Source of the DNA: Dyella choica
GTDB taxonomy: Bacteria; Pseudomonadota; Gammaproteobacteria; Xanthomonadales; Rhodanobacteraceae
Length of the DNA stretch: 64,000 nt
Assembly: GCF_003977665.1 (NCBI RefSeq)
Contig: NZ_RYYV01000006.1
Location: 265,008 to 329,007, forward strand
Direction of reading: 5' to 3'
Shown: positions 53,271-62,277 of the stretch, one piece after another
Position numbering within the stretch: the stretch's first letter is position 1
Layout of the letters: every line of letters starts with the position of its first letter
Program-made: the position numbers and the translations under genes
The notes under the pieces: model-generated
What the model saw: only the letters and a program-made list of their open reading frames with translations
Databases searched by the model: none
What the model was told of the DNA's origin: nothing

Positions 53271-55259
53271 ATGAGCAGCATCAGCGTCACCCAATTCCAC
53301 CAAGTCTTCTTCGAGGAAAGCCTGGAAGGGCTCGATGCGATGGAAGCGGCGCTGCTGGCGCTGGACGAAGGCGGCGATGCAGAGCTGGTGCACAGCATTT
53401 TCCGCGCGGCGCACTCGATCAAGGGCGGCTCGGCCACGTTCGGCTTTCCGGACATGGCCGCGCTCACGCACGAGGCCGAGTCGCTGCTCGACCAGGTGCG
53501 TGACGGGCGTCGTGCGATCGACAAGTCGATCGTCGAACTGATGCTGCGCACCGTGGACTGTTTGCGCGGGATGTTCGATCGTGCGCAAAGCGGGCAGCCG
53601 CTGGCCGACGCGGACAGCGAAAATCTGAAGCGGCAGCTTGCCACGGCGGTTGGTCATGAGACGCCGGTCGCCGCGACCAGGCTTGCGGCAAAGCCGGCCG
53701 CTGGCCGTGGCTGGATCATTCAATTCCGTCCCCACGCCGGCATGCTGGCCGGCGGCAACGACCCGTTGCGTCTGCTGCGTGAACTGGCTGCGCTCGGTCA
53801 GCTGGTCGTCGAGGCACAGTTGGATCGTGTGCCCACGCTGGACGCGCTCGACCCGTGCGAATGCCATCTGGCTTGGCGCATCGAACTGACCGGCGCGGCC
53901 GGCCAGGATGCGATCAAGACGGTGTTCGAGTGGGTTGAAGACGAATGCGATTTGAGCATCGAGCCGCTCGTTGCAGCCGTGCCACCGCCCGCCCCGGCAG
54001 TCGCGGCTGTTGCAGCAGCACCGGCCGCCGGTGCGGGCGGGGCGGCAGGGACAGCACGCGGTCCGGCGGCCAGCAGCAACGATGCCGGCTCAGTGCGCGT
54101 GGCGATCGACAAGATCGACGGCCTGATCGACCTGGTCGGCGAACTGGTGATCACGCAGGCGATGCTCGATCAGTTCCGCGAGGACTTCGATCCCTCACAG
54201 CTGGCGATGCTGCAGCATGGCCTGGCGCAACTGGCCCGCCATACGCGCGCGCTGCAGGAAAGCGTAATGGGCGTTCGCATGCTGCCGATCGGCTCGGTGT
54301 TCAACCGCTTCCCGCGGCTGGTGCGTGACCTGAGCCAGAAGCTGGGCAAGCAGGTAAAACTGGACTTGGTCGGCGAGCACACCGAACTGGACAAGACGGT
54401 GCTGGAAAAAATCGGCGATCCGCTGGTGCACCTGGTGCGCAACGCGATCGACCACGGCCTGGAGACGCCGGAGAAACGCCGCGCCGCCGGCAAGCAGGAA
54501 ATGGGTACGCTGCGCCTGGAAGCCTTCCATCGTGGCGGCTCGATCGTGGTGGAAATTTCCGATGACGGCGCTGGCCTTAATCGCGAAGCGATCATCGCCA
54601 AGGCGGTGCAGAAAGGCTTGATCAAGAGCGGCGAAGGCCTGAGCGACGAAGCGGTCGGCGAGCTGATTTTCCAGCCGGGCTTCTCCACCGCGGCGGTGAC
54701 CACGGATCTTTCCGGGCGCGGCGTGGGCATGGACGTGGTTCGCCGCAACGTAGTGGACTTGGGCGGCAACGTCGCCATCAAGAGCCGCGCCGGGCAGGGC
54801 ACCAGCTTCACCATCACCTTGCCGCTGACGCTGGCGATCATCGATGGCTTGCGTGCCGCCGTGGGCGGCGAGTGCTACATCGTACCGCTGGTGTCGATCG
54901 TGGAATCGGTGCAGCTGCGCGCCGATGCGATACGCAGCGTGACCGGCGGTGGCGAATTGTTCCGCTTCCGCGGCGAATACCTGCCGATCGTGCGCCTGCA
55001 CCAGCAGTTCGGTTGCGCGGACGCAAGGCAGCAGATCGATCAGGGTCTGGTGATCGTAGCCGAGGCGGACGGAACGCAGATCGGCCTGTTCGTCGACGAA
55101 CTGGTCGGCCAGCAACAGGCGGTGGTGAAGTCGCTGGAAGCCAATTACCGGCGCGTGGACGGCATCTCCGGCGCGACCATTCTGGCCGACGGTTCGGTGG
55201 CCTTGATCGTCGACGTGGCTGGGCTGATTCGCCTGCAGTCGCGGCGCAAGGCGGCGTAG
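53271..55259 (+). CDS. Chemotaxis histidine kinase CheA (cluster 2)
   Basis: The 662-residue product has all five CheA domains: P1 with phospho-His48 (RAAHSIKGG), P2 (WIIQFRPHAGMLAGGNDPLR), P3 (IDKIDGLIDLVGELVITQAM), P4 (HLVRNAIDHGLETPE, SDDGAGLN, GRGVGMDVVRRN) and P5 (ADGTQIGLFVDELVGQQQAV). Unlike CheA1 it keeps a globular P2. It heads cheW-MCP-cheR-cheD-cheB. Its TAG stop is the start of a hairpin/palindrome cluster. Confidence 0.96.
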   Translation: MSSISVTQFHQVFFEESLEGLDAMEAALLALDEGGDAELVHSIFRAAHSIKGGSATFGFPDMAALTHEAESLLDQVRDGRRAIDKSIVELMLRTVDCLRGMFDRAQSGQPLADADSENLKRQLATAVGHETPVAATRLAAKPAAGRGWIIQFRPHAGMLAGGNDPLRLLRELAALGQLVVEAQLDRVPTLDALDPCECHLAWRIELTGAAGQDAIKTVFEWVEDECDLSIEPLVAAVPPPAPAVAAVAAAPAAGAGGAAGTARGPAASSNDAGSVRVAIDKIDGLIDLVGELVITQAMLDQFREDFDPSQLAMLQHGLAQLARHTRALQESVMGVRMLPIGSVFNRFPRLVRDLSQKLGKQVKLDLVGEHTELDKTVLEKIGDPLVHLVRNAIDHGLETPEKRRAAGKQEMGTLRLEAFHRGGSIVVEISDDGAGLNREAIIAKAVQKGLIKSGEGLSDEAVGELIFQPGFSTAAVTTDLSGRGVGMDVVRRNVVDLGGNVAIKSRAGQGTSFTITLPLTLAIIDGLRAAVGGECYIVPLVSIVESVQLRADAIRSVTGGGELFRFRGEYLPIVRLHQQFGCADARQQIDQGLVIVAEADGTQIGLFVDELVGQQQAVVKSLEANYRRVDGISGATILADGSVALIVDVAGLIRLQSRRKAA

Positions 55260-55443
55260 GTTGGGGGCTTGCCCCCAACATTCCCCTGATCGCACTGTTG
55301 TTGCATGTCGTAGATGGCTGCATTGCCTGCGGCGCTTTCGGGCGCCTACGGCGTTCGAAAGCGCCGCAGGCAATGCTGCAATCACGCGACATGCAGCAGC
55401 CGTGCGATCAAGGGGGCCGTTGGGGTTCCACCCCAACCCACCA
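55260..55443. repeat. Hairpin-palindrome-hairpin cluster, including family C copy 2
   Basis: GTTGGGGGC-TT-GCCCCCAAC (55260-55279), a long palindrome (55321-55375) with the same 20-base arm CATTGCCTGCGGCGCTTTCG as at 20819, and GTTGGGG-TTCCA-CCCCAAC (55419-55437). The outer hairpins are themselves inverted relative to each other. It fills most of the cheA2-cheW2 gap. Confidence 0.85.
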
Positions 55444-55527
55444 GTTCCCCTCAAGTTTTGCCGTAGACCGCCGATTTCTCCTATGAACGGGAGCGCTGCC
55501 TGGAGGCCTCCCACCATGAGGCGAAAC

Positions 55528-56013
55528 ATGTCCGACCAAGCGCAATATCTCACCGTGAACCTCGCGCATGAGGAGTACGGCGTCGACATCCTGGCCGTGC
55601 GCGAAATCCGCGGCTGGACTCCCGTGACGCGCATTCCGCAGTCGCCGCACTACGTGCTCGGCGTGTTGAACCTGCGCGGCGCGATCGTGCCGGTGATCGA
55701 CCTGCGCCTGCGCTTCGGCCTCAGCCGTGAGGAATACAACGCCACCACGGTCACCGTGATCATCACCGTGGCGGGCCGCCAGTTCGGTGTGGTGGTGGAT
55801 GCCGTATCCGACGTGCTCGACGTGGCAAGCGACGCGATTCGCCCGGTGCCGGACATGGGCACCACCGTGGATACCGAATATCTGAAAGGACTGACCTCGG
55901 TCGGCGACCGCATGGTGTTGCTGCTCGACGCAGACAAACTGCTGCAACCGCAGGATGCACAGATGCTCGAAGCCGCCCTCGATGCGGCCGGCCAAGTCAA
56001 AGCCGTAGCCTGA
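55528..56013 (+). CDS. cheW: Chemotaxis coupling protein CheW (cluster 2)
   Basis: The 161-residue product starts MSDQAQYLTVNLAHEEYGVD and has the CheW motifs VREIRGWTPVTRIPQSPHYV and LNLRGAIVPVIDLRLRFGLS. It links the receptor at 56026 to the cluster 2 kinase. An upstream in-frame ATG at 55516 has a GGAGG site 9 bases before it; the later ATG has GAGG at 6 bases and is preferred. Confidence 0.95.
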   Translation: MSDQAQYLTVNLAHEEYGVDILAVREIRGWTPVTRIPQSPHYVLGVLNLRGAIVPVIDLRLRFGLSREEYNATTVTVIITVAGRQFGVVVDAVSDVLDVASDAIRPVPDMGTTVDTEYLKGLTSVGDRMVLLLDADKLLQPQDAQMLEAALDAAGQVKAVA

Positions 56014-56025
56014 AGGACAACCCTC

Positions 56026-57750
56026 ATGAAATTGCGTTTCCCGACATTCAAGTTCCTATCCTCCAGCGTGCGGGCGCGGCTGGTCATGCTGGTCGGCCTG
56101 CTCGGCGTCATGTTGCTGGCCGGCGCGGCCATCGGGCTGTATTCGATGTCGCAGCAGAACGCCGGCACGCAGCGCATCTACGAATCCGAGCTGGTGCCAA
56201 GCCAGTACCTCGACCTCGTTCGCAGTGACTCGCTCAAGTCGTTCCTCACCATGAGCGAGGCGGCGGCCCTGGTCGGCAAGCCCGACCAAGTGAAGCAGAA
56301 GCTCGCGGAGTTCGACCGCTATCAAGCCGAAATGAACGAGTACAAGGGCAAGTTCGCCAAGCTTGAGATGAGCCCGGCGGTGGCCGCTGCCAACAAGGAG
56401 TGGCATGCCAGCGACAAGGACTACGACCAGGCCAAGCAGGACGTGCTCGACGCCATCAAGCAGGGCGACAACGGCGCCTCCGACCTGGTGGAAATGGAAG
56501 TGCGTCCGCTGCTGATGCAACGCCAGGATGCGCTGGCCAAGCTGGTAAAGGTACAGAGCGACGAGGCCGGCCAGATCTTCGCCGATCAGGTGAAGAGTTA
56601 TCAGCGCGTTCGTATGATCACCCTGGTCGCGCTGCTCGCCGGCCTGCTGTTCGCGGCGCTGCGTTCCACCCTGCTGATCCGCTCGATCTCGCAGGCGTTG
56701 AACCATGCGATGAAAGTCGCCCATGAAATCGCCGGCGGCAACCTGGGTCATGCCATCGAGGTGAAGGGCAAGGATGAGCTGGCGCAGCTGCTCGGCGCGC
56801 TGCGTACGATGGACCAGCGCCTGGTAGAAATCGTCGCCGAAGTGCGCAATGGCTCCGACGCGGTCAGCACCGCGGCGCAGCAGATTGCGCGCGGCAACGA
56901 CGATCTCAGCCAGCGCACGCAGGAACAGGCTTCGAGCCTGGAAGAAACCGCTTCGTCGATGGAGGAGATGACCTCCACCGTGAAGCAGAACGCCGAAAAC
57001 GCCAGCCACGCCAACCAGCTCGCCCGCGGTGCGCGCGAACAGGCCGAGCGCGGCGGCGAAGTGGTGGCGCAGGCCGTGACGGCGATGCGCGAGATCAATA
57101 CCTCCAGCCGCAAGATTTCCGACATCGTCAGCCTGATCGACGAAATCGCCTTCCAGACCAACCTGCTTGCCTTGAACGCGGCGGTGGAAGCGGCCCGCGC
57201 CGGTGAACAGGGGCGCGGCTTCGCGGTGGTCGCGACGGAGGTACGCAATCTCGCGCAGCGCAGCGCGGGTGCGGCGAAGGAAATCAAGCTGCTGATCAAC
57301 GACAGCGCCGACAAAGTGCGCGCGGGTTCCGAGCTAGTGGATCAATCCGGCAAGGCGCTGGCGGACATCGTCGATAGCGTGAAGAAGGTCACCGACATCG
57401 TGGCCGAAATCGCCGCCGCCAGCCAGGAGCAGTCGGCCGGCATCGACCAGGTGAACCACGCCGTGTCGCAGATGGACGAGATGACGCAGCAAAACGCCGC
57501 GTTGGTGGAAGAAGCTTCCGCCGCCGCGCGCGCCATGCACGAGCAGGCCGGCGAGTTGTCGCGGCAAGTGGGCTTCTTCCGCCTCGGCGAGGAAGCGGCT
57601 GCAACGCCTCCCTCCAAGCCGAAGGCGGCGGAAATCCTGGCCGAAACCGAAGCGGTGTTCGCGGCCGTCAGGCAGTCCGTTCCAGCGCCAGTTCCGCAGC
57701 GTCGCAGCGTGCCGGTGACGGCCGACGCAGACGTGTGGAAGGAATTCTGA
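56026..57750 (+). CDS. Methyl-accepting chemotaxis protein with CheR-tether tail
   Basis: The 574-residue receptor has an N-terminal membrane helix (about 14-36), a helical periplasmic domain of the four-helix-bundle type, a second membrane helix (about 196-215), HAMP, methylation helices ([20 protein letters not shown]) and the tip [20 protein letters not shown]. The C-terminus is VWKEF, fitting the x-W-x-x-F pentapeptide that recruits CheR and CheB in enteric receptors. It is followed by a family A repeat, then cheR. Confidence 0.96.
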   Translation: MKLRFPTFKFLSSSVRARLVMLVGLLGVMLLAGAAIGLYSMSQQNAGTQRIYESELVPSQYLDLVRSDSLKSFLTMSEAAALVGKPDQVKQKLAEFDRYQAEMNEYKGKFAKLEMSPAVAAANKEWHASDKDYDQAKQDVLDAIKQGDNGASDLVEMEVRPLLMQRQDALAKLVKVQSDEAGQIFADQVKSYQRVRMITLVALLAGLLFAALRSTLLIRSISQALNHAMKVAHEIAGGNLGHAIEVKGKDELAQLLGALRTMDQRLVEIVAEVRNGSDAVSTAAQQIARGNDDLSQRTQEQASSLEETASSMEEMTSTVKQNAENASHANQLARGAREQAERGGEVVAQAVTAMREINTSSRKISDIVSLIDEIAFQTNLLALNAAVEAARAGEQGRGFAVVATEVRNLAQRSAGAAKEIKLLINDSADKVRAGSELVDQSGKALADIVDSVKKVTDIVAEIAAASQEQSAGIDQVNHAVSQMDEMTQQNAALVEEASAAARAMHEQAGELSRQVGFFRLGEEAAATPPSKPKAAEILAETEAVFAAVRQSVPAPVPQRRSVPVTADADVWKEF

Positions 57751-57758
57751 TGGTTTTG

Positions 57759-57876
57759 CTCCCTCCCCTGCTTGCAGGGGAGGGTTGGGGTGGGGTTGCA
57801 CGAGCTTGCCGCACAGCAGTATCTCGCCGCCAATTTGCTCCAGCCCGGCCAACCCTCTCCCATTACGCGTGAGGGC
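57759..57876. repeat. Family A repeat copy 4, MCP-cheR gap
   Basis: CTCCCTCCCCTGCTTGCAGG and GGTTGGGGTGGGG begin it, followed by the core GGTTGCACGAGCTTGCCGC. The right arm is degenerate (CCAACCCTCTCCCATTACGC). It occupies most of the 157-base gap. Confidence 0.85.
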
Positions 57877-57907
57877 AGATGGCGATGAATTTGCAGAGCA
57901 CTAAATC

Positions 57908-58786
57908 ATGACAACGGCAGCAGTCCCCGATTTCCCCACGGCCATGTCGAGTGCGGGAGGCCCCACGCTTGGCGACGCCGAATTCCAGTTCCTGCGCGAT
58001 TTCGTGTACCGGCATTGCGGCATCGCACTTGGCGAACAAAAGCACCAGCTCGTGCAGGGTCGCCTGCTGCGTCGCCTGCGCGCACTGGGCCTGAAGGATT
58101 TCGGCGCTTATTGCCAGTTGCTGCGCCAGGACCCGGATGCCGAGCTGGGCGAACTGGCCAGCGCGATCAGCACCAATGTCACCTCGTTCTTTCGCGAGAT
58201 GCATCACTACGATCTGCTGGTCGACGAGCTGCTGCCTCGCTGGCTGGAAGCGAAGAAGGACGGCGGCCGGTTGCGCATCTGGTCGGCCGGCTGTGCGACT
58301 GGCGAGGAGCCTTATGCGATGGCGATGGTGCTGGCCGAAGCGCTGGAGCGCACCGGTAGCAAGGTCGACGCACGCATCCTTGCCACCGATCTTTCGCCGC
58401 AAGCGCTGGAGCTCGCGCGTGCCGGCACTTACGCGCTGGAGCGCATGGGCGGCATCAGCGACGAGCGTCGCCGCCGGTGGTTCCTGCGCGGCGAGGGCCG
58501 CTATGAAGGCTATGCCTGTGTGCATCCACGCTTGCGCGAGCTGGTGACGATCCAATCGCTCAACCTGTTGCACGACTGGCCGATGCGGGGGCCGTTCGAT
58601 GCGATTTTCTGCCGCAATGTGGTGATCTATTTCGACAAGCCGACCAAGCAGCGCCTGTTCGAGCGCTACGCCGGTCTGCTTGAGCCGGGTGGCTATCTGT
58701 TCCTGGGCCATTCCGAATCCATGCATGGCCTCAGCGATGCGTTCGATCTGGTCGGTCGTACCGTTTACCGGAGGCGTGCCGTATGA
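57908..58786 (+). CDS. cheR: Chemoreceptor methyltransferase CheR
   Basis: CheR methylates receptor glutamates using SAM. The 292-residue product has the N-terminal helical domain (FQFLRDFVYRHCGIALGEQK) and the SAM-binding domain (LRIWSAGCATGEEPYAMAMV; FDAIFCRNVVIYFDKPTKQR). It overlaps cheD by four bases. Its beta subdomain would bind the VWKEF tail of the upstream receptor. Confidence 0.97.
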   Translation: MTTAAVPDFPTAMSSAGGPTLGDAEFQFLRDFVYRHCGIALGEQKHQLVQGRLLRRLRALGLKDFGAYCQLLRQDPDAELGELASAISTNVTSFFREMHHYDLLVDELLPRWLEAKKDGGRLRIWSAGCATGEEPYAMAMVLAEALERTGSKVDARILATDLSPQALELARAGTYALERMGGISDERRRRWFLRGEGRYEGYACVHPRLRELVTIQSLNLLHDWPMRGPFDAIFCRNVVIYFDKPTKQRLFERYAGLLEPGGYLFLGHSESMHGLSDAFDLVGRTVYRRRAV

Positions 58787-59439
58787 CTGCGCCCATCCGA
58801 GGCCTCGCTTTTGCGCCTAGCGCCAGCGAGGCGGTCCTGCCCGGCTTCGAGCACATGCGCCGATTCTGGGATCCCTCGCACAACTGCATGACAGTGAAGG
58901 TGCTGCCTGGCGAGTACTACGTGAGCGCGCAGGAGGAAATGATATCCACTGTGCTGGGATCTTGCGTATCCGCCTGCATTCGCGACGCCGAACGGCGCAT
59001 CGGCGGCATGAACCATTTCATGCTGCCCGAGCCGATGAACGGCGAGCGCAACGACTGGTCATCCGCGATCGGTCGCGCGGCGCGCTATGGCACCGACGCC
59101 ATGGAGCAGCTCATCAACACCCTGCTGAAGGCTGGCGGCCGGCGCGAATCGCTCACGGTGAAGATCTTCGGCGGCGGCCGAGTGCTGGCGCAGATGACCG
59201 ACGTGGGCCAGCGCAACGTCGCCTTCGTCAAACGCTATCTGGAAACCGAAGGCTTGCCGATCGTGGCGGCGGACGTGGGCGACATCTATCCGCGCCAGCT
59301 GCAGTTTTTTCCGGCCAGCGGAAGGGTTCGCGTGAGGCAGCTGCGCAGCCAGCGCGACGCCGAGCTGGCCGCCAACGAACAGCGCTACCTCAAGCGTTTG
59401 GCGAACGATCCGATAAAGGGAGAGGTGGAGCTGTTCTGA
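58783..59439 (+). CDS. cheD: Chemoreceptor glutamine deamidase CheD
   Basis: CheD deamidates receptor glutamines. The 218-residue product has the catalytic Cys in STVLGSCVSACIRD and His in GGMNHFMLP. The product ends KGEVELF, and the MCP-like protein at 60593 ends AGEIELF, an unexpected shared tail. Confidence 0.95.
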   Translation: MTAPIRGLAFAPSASEAVLPGFEHMRRFWDPSHNCMTVKVLPGEYYVSAQEEMISTVLGSCVSACIRDAERRIGGMNHFMLPEPMNGERNDWSSAIGRAARYGTDAMEQLINTLLKAGGRRESLTVKIFGGGRVLAQMTDVGQRNVAFVKRYLETEGLPIVAADVGDIYPRQLQFFPASGRVRVRQLRSQRDAELAANEQRYLKRLANDPIKGEVELF

Positions 59440-59478
59440 GGCTCCCTTCCGTAGAAGCACTCAAGTGGGAACGCGGTA

Positions 59479-60576
59479 ATGGAAAAAGTTCGTGTCCTGG
59501 TCGTCGATGACTCCGCACTGGTGCGCAAGCTCCTGTCGGCGATGCTCGATTCCGATCCCGGCATCGAGGTCGTCGGCGCGGCCGCCGATCCGTTGATCGC
59601 GCGCGACAAGATTAAGCAGCTCAACCCGGACGTCCTCACGCTGGATGTGGAAATGCCGCGCATGGACGGGTTGACCTTTCTGGAAAACCTGATGCGCCTG
59701 CGGCCGATGCCGGTGGTCATGGTGTCGTCGCTGACCGAGCGTGGCGCGGAGGTTACTTTGCGTGCGCTGGAAATCGGCGCCGTGGATTTCTTCACCAAGC
59801 CGTCGAGCGACCTGGCCAACTGCTTCGCCGAAAGTGCGCAGGAAATCTGCACCAAGGTGAAGCTGGCGGCGCGCACGCGCCCGCGCGCCTACACCCAGGT
59901 ACAGAAAATCGCCGTGCCTCCGCGTCTTTCCGCGGATGCAGTGCTGCCGCGCTCGCAATCGCCAGGCACGCGCGGCGGCATGCGCATCATCGCGGTGGGT
60001 GCGTCGACCGGCGGTACTGAAGCGATCCGCGTGCTGCTGGAGGCGATGCCGCCGGATGCGCCGCCAATCGTGATCACCCAGCACATCCCCGCGGCTTTCA
60101 GCGGCCCGTTCGCTGTACGCATGAACAACTGCTCGGCCATGCGTGTGTGTGAGGCGCGTGATGGCCAGCCGATCCAGCCGGGCCACGCGTACATCGCGCC
60201 CGGCGGCGAACACCTGCTGGTGATGTGGGACGGGGCCAAGCATGTCTGCCGCCTGCATGATGGCCCGCAAGTGAATCGACACAAGCCCAGCGTGGATGTG
60301 CTGTTCCGTTCCACCGCCGCCAGCGTAGGCGCGGCCGCCGTCGGCGTGCTGCTCACCGGCATGGGCGACGACGGTGCGCGAGGGCTGCTGGAAATGCGTG
60401 AAAGCGGCGCGCCCACGCTGGTGCAGGACGAAGCCAGCTCGGTGGTGTGGGGAATGCCCGGGGCCGCCTGGAAACTCGGCGCGGCCGACGAAAAGCTGCC
60501 GCTCGAAGACATCGCCGCACGCTTGCTGGTGCTGGCGCACCAACCCATTGCCGGCGCACGACGCGCCGCATCCTGA
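59479..60576 (+). CDS. cheB: Chemoreceptor methylesterase CheB
   Basis: CheB removes methyl groups and can deamidate. The 365-residue product has a receiver domain with phospho-acceptor Asp56 ([12 protein letters not shown]) and a methylesterase domain with catalytic Ser ([16 protein letters not shown]), His ([14 protein letters not shown]) and Asp ([12 protein letters not shown]). It is the third adaptation enzyme in a row. Confidence 0.97.
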   Translation: MEKVRVLVVDDSALVRKLLSAMLDSDPGIEVVGAAADPLIARDKIKQLNPDVLTLDVEMPRMDGLTFLENLMRLRPMPVVMVSSLTERGAEVTLRALEIGAVDFFTKPSSDLANCFAESAQEICTKVKLAARTRPRAYTQVQKIAVPPRLSADAVLPRSQSPGTRGGMRIIAVGASTGGTEAIRVLLEAMPPDAPPIVITQHIPAAFSGPFAVRMNNCSAMRVCEARDGQPIQPGHAYIAPGGEHLLVMWDGAKHVCRLHDGPQVNRHKPSVDVLFRSTAASVGAAAVGVLLTGMGDDGARGLLEMRESGAPTLVQDEASSVVWGMPGAAWKLGAADEKLPLEDIAARLLVLAHQPIAGARRAAS

Positions 60577-60592
60577 CGTATCGGAATCGCTT

Positions 60593-61777
60593 ATGTCCGC
60601 CATCCTTTCCGCATCTGCTCCACGCCCCCTCGTCGGCATCGGCGCGAGCCTCGCCGCCCTGCTGTTGTGCCTGATCTGGAATCCGGCATGGATGGCGCCT
60701 GTGCTGGTCACCGCCGTCTGCGCGGTGTGGATCTTCGAATGCCGCCGCCTGTCCGCCGCCGCCGTGGTGGTGGAAGCCGCCCCCGAGCTGGACCATGCGC
60801 CGGTGCGTGAAGCGCTGGAAGACGTGCGCGGCGCACTGGTCGATGAACTCGGTCACGCTGCCCGTGAATTGCACCAGGCGCTGGATCTGCTGCGCGACGC
60901 GGTGTCCGAACTGGGCGGCGGCTTCGACGGTCTGTCGCAGAAGACCGGCATGCAGCAGTCGCTGCTGAAGCAGATCATCGACGTGCAGAACGGCGGTGTG
61001 TCCGTGCAGGATTTCGCCGCCCGCACCGGCGATCTGCTGCAGCACTTTGTCGGCTTGATCGTGCAACTGTCGCGCGAAAGCCTGCGCATCGTTTACCGCA
61101 TCGACGGCATGTCGAAGGAAATGGATGCGGTATTCGCCCTGTTGAAGAACGTCAATACCATCGCCGAGGAAACCAACCTTCTGGCGCTCAATGCGGCCAT
61201 CGAGGCGGCGCGCGCGGGCGAAGCGGGCCGTGGCTTCGCGGTGGTGGCCGGGGAAATCCGCAACCTCGCCAGTCATTCCAACCAATTCAACGAACAGATC
61301 GGCAGCCATGTGGAGCGCGCACGCATTGCGATGGAGCAAGTGCGTGGCCTGGTCGGCGATCTGGCCTCGCAGGACTTGAACGTGGCGCTGTCGGCCAAGG
61401 GCGGCATCGACGCGATGATGGCTCACGTGACCGAAAGCGATGCTCGCACCTCGGCCGTGGCCGACCAGGTGGTCCAGATCAACCGCGGACTCGGCAACGA
61501 TGTTTCCACCACCATCCGCTCGCTGCAGTTCGAAGACATTCTGAGCCAGTTGCTCAACCAGACGCGCATGCGCCTGGTGGAATTGCAGGGCGTCGCCGCC
61601 GAGACCACACAAGACATCGAAACGCTGGCATGCGAGGCGTTCGATGCGCAGGTGCTGCGTCAGCACTCCGAACGCGTGCGCGAGCGTCTGGCCTTGCAGC
61701 GCGAAAAAGCTCGCATCCGTTCGCGTGGCCCGGCCCTGCAGAACAACATGGATGCCGGCGAAATCGAACTATTCTAA
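60593..61777 (+). CDS. MCP-like signalling protein without a sensory domain
   Basis: The 394-residue product has two adjoining hydrophobic helices near the N-terminus ([39 protein letters not shown]) with almost no periplasmic loop. It then has a cytoplasmic coiled coil with the chemoreceptor tip [20 protein letters not shown]. No ligand-binding or HAMP domain is visible. The C-terminus after residue 310 is unlike standard receptors and ends [10 protein letters not shown]. It may sense cytoplasmic or membrane state, or act as a scaffold. The ATG at 60593 is chosen from context. Confidence 0.88.
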   Translation: MSAILSASAPRPLVGIGASLAALLLCLIWNPAWMAPVLVTAVCAVWIFECRRLSAAAVVVEAAPELDHAPVREALEDVRGALVDELGHAARELHQALDLLRDAVSELGGGFDGLSQKTGMQQSLLKQIIDVQNGGVSVQDFAARTGDLLQHFVGLIVQLSRESLRIVYRIDGMSKEMDAVFALLKNVNTIAEETNLLALNAAIEAARAGEAGRGFAVVAGEIRNLASHSNQFNEQIGSHVERARIAMEQVRGLVGDLASQDLNVALSAKGGIDAMMAHVTESDARTSAVADQVVQINRGLGNDVSTTIRSLQFEDILSQLLNQTRMRLVELQGVAAETTQDIETLACEAFDAQVLRQHSERVRERLALQREKARIRSRGPALQNNMDAGEIELF

Positions 61778-61786
61778 GGAGCCGCC

Positions 61787-62092
61787 ATGCACCTCAACGT
61801 TCAACATGACAGCGAGCAGGATTGCCTGACCCTGCAATTCAGCAGCCGCTTCGATTTCAGCGTTCACCGCAGCTTTCACGAGGCCTGCCTGGGCGAGCGC
61901 AAGCCCTCGCGCAGCTATGTGATCGACCTGGGCGAAGTGGAAAGCATGGACAGCTCCGCGCTGGGCATGCTGTTGTTGCTGCGCGAACACGCCGGCGGCG
62001 ATCGCGCGGAGATCCGTATCGTCAATGCCAGCTGCGCGCTACGCGGTACCCTGCGCGTAGCTGGATTCGACAAGCTGTTTACCTTGCATTGA
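61787..62092 (+). CDS. STAS-domain protein (last of cluster 2)
   Basis: The 101-residue product has the canonical STAS phospho-Ser region (GEVESMDSSALGMLLLLREH). It follows the MCP-like gene by 9 bases and so is probably co-transcribed. With the STAS gene at 52369 it brackets the cluster. A partner-switching role is an inference. Confidence 0.88.
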   Translation: MHLNVQHDSEQDCLTLQFSSRFDFSVHRSFHEACLGERKPSRSYVIDLGEVESMDSSALGMLLLLREHAGGDRAEIRIVNASCALRGTLRVAGFDKLFTLH

Positions 62093-62143
62093 ACGCAGGT
62101 CGGGAGAGGATCCCACCCATCGCTTGTACGGCGTGCTTGGCAT

Positions 62144-62167
62144 GCTGGGATTGTCATCCCAGCCTAC
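62144..62167. repeat. Family B half-unit, copy 7
   Basis: GCTGGGATTGTCATCCCAGC with CTAC is one hairpin arm of family B. It lies in the 185-base gap after the STAS gene, which otherwise holds only a possible AT-rich -10 (TATAGGATAAAG, 62249-62260) upstream of the next gene. Confidence 0.75.
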
Positions 62168-62277
62168 GTTGGTCGTGTCGGCCGAAGTGACACGGGGGCA
62201 CATCAGCGGATGGTCCAGGCATGCGCGATCTTGCACCGGGGCGAGGGTTATAGGATAAAGTTGTAGGCCTGCATCGC

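Noticed and set aside
2230..57876. Repeated GC-rich units as a CRISPR array
   Set aside because: Units are single, dispersed, longer than CRISPR repeats and without regular spacers; no cas genes are present.
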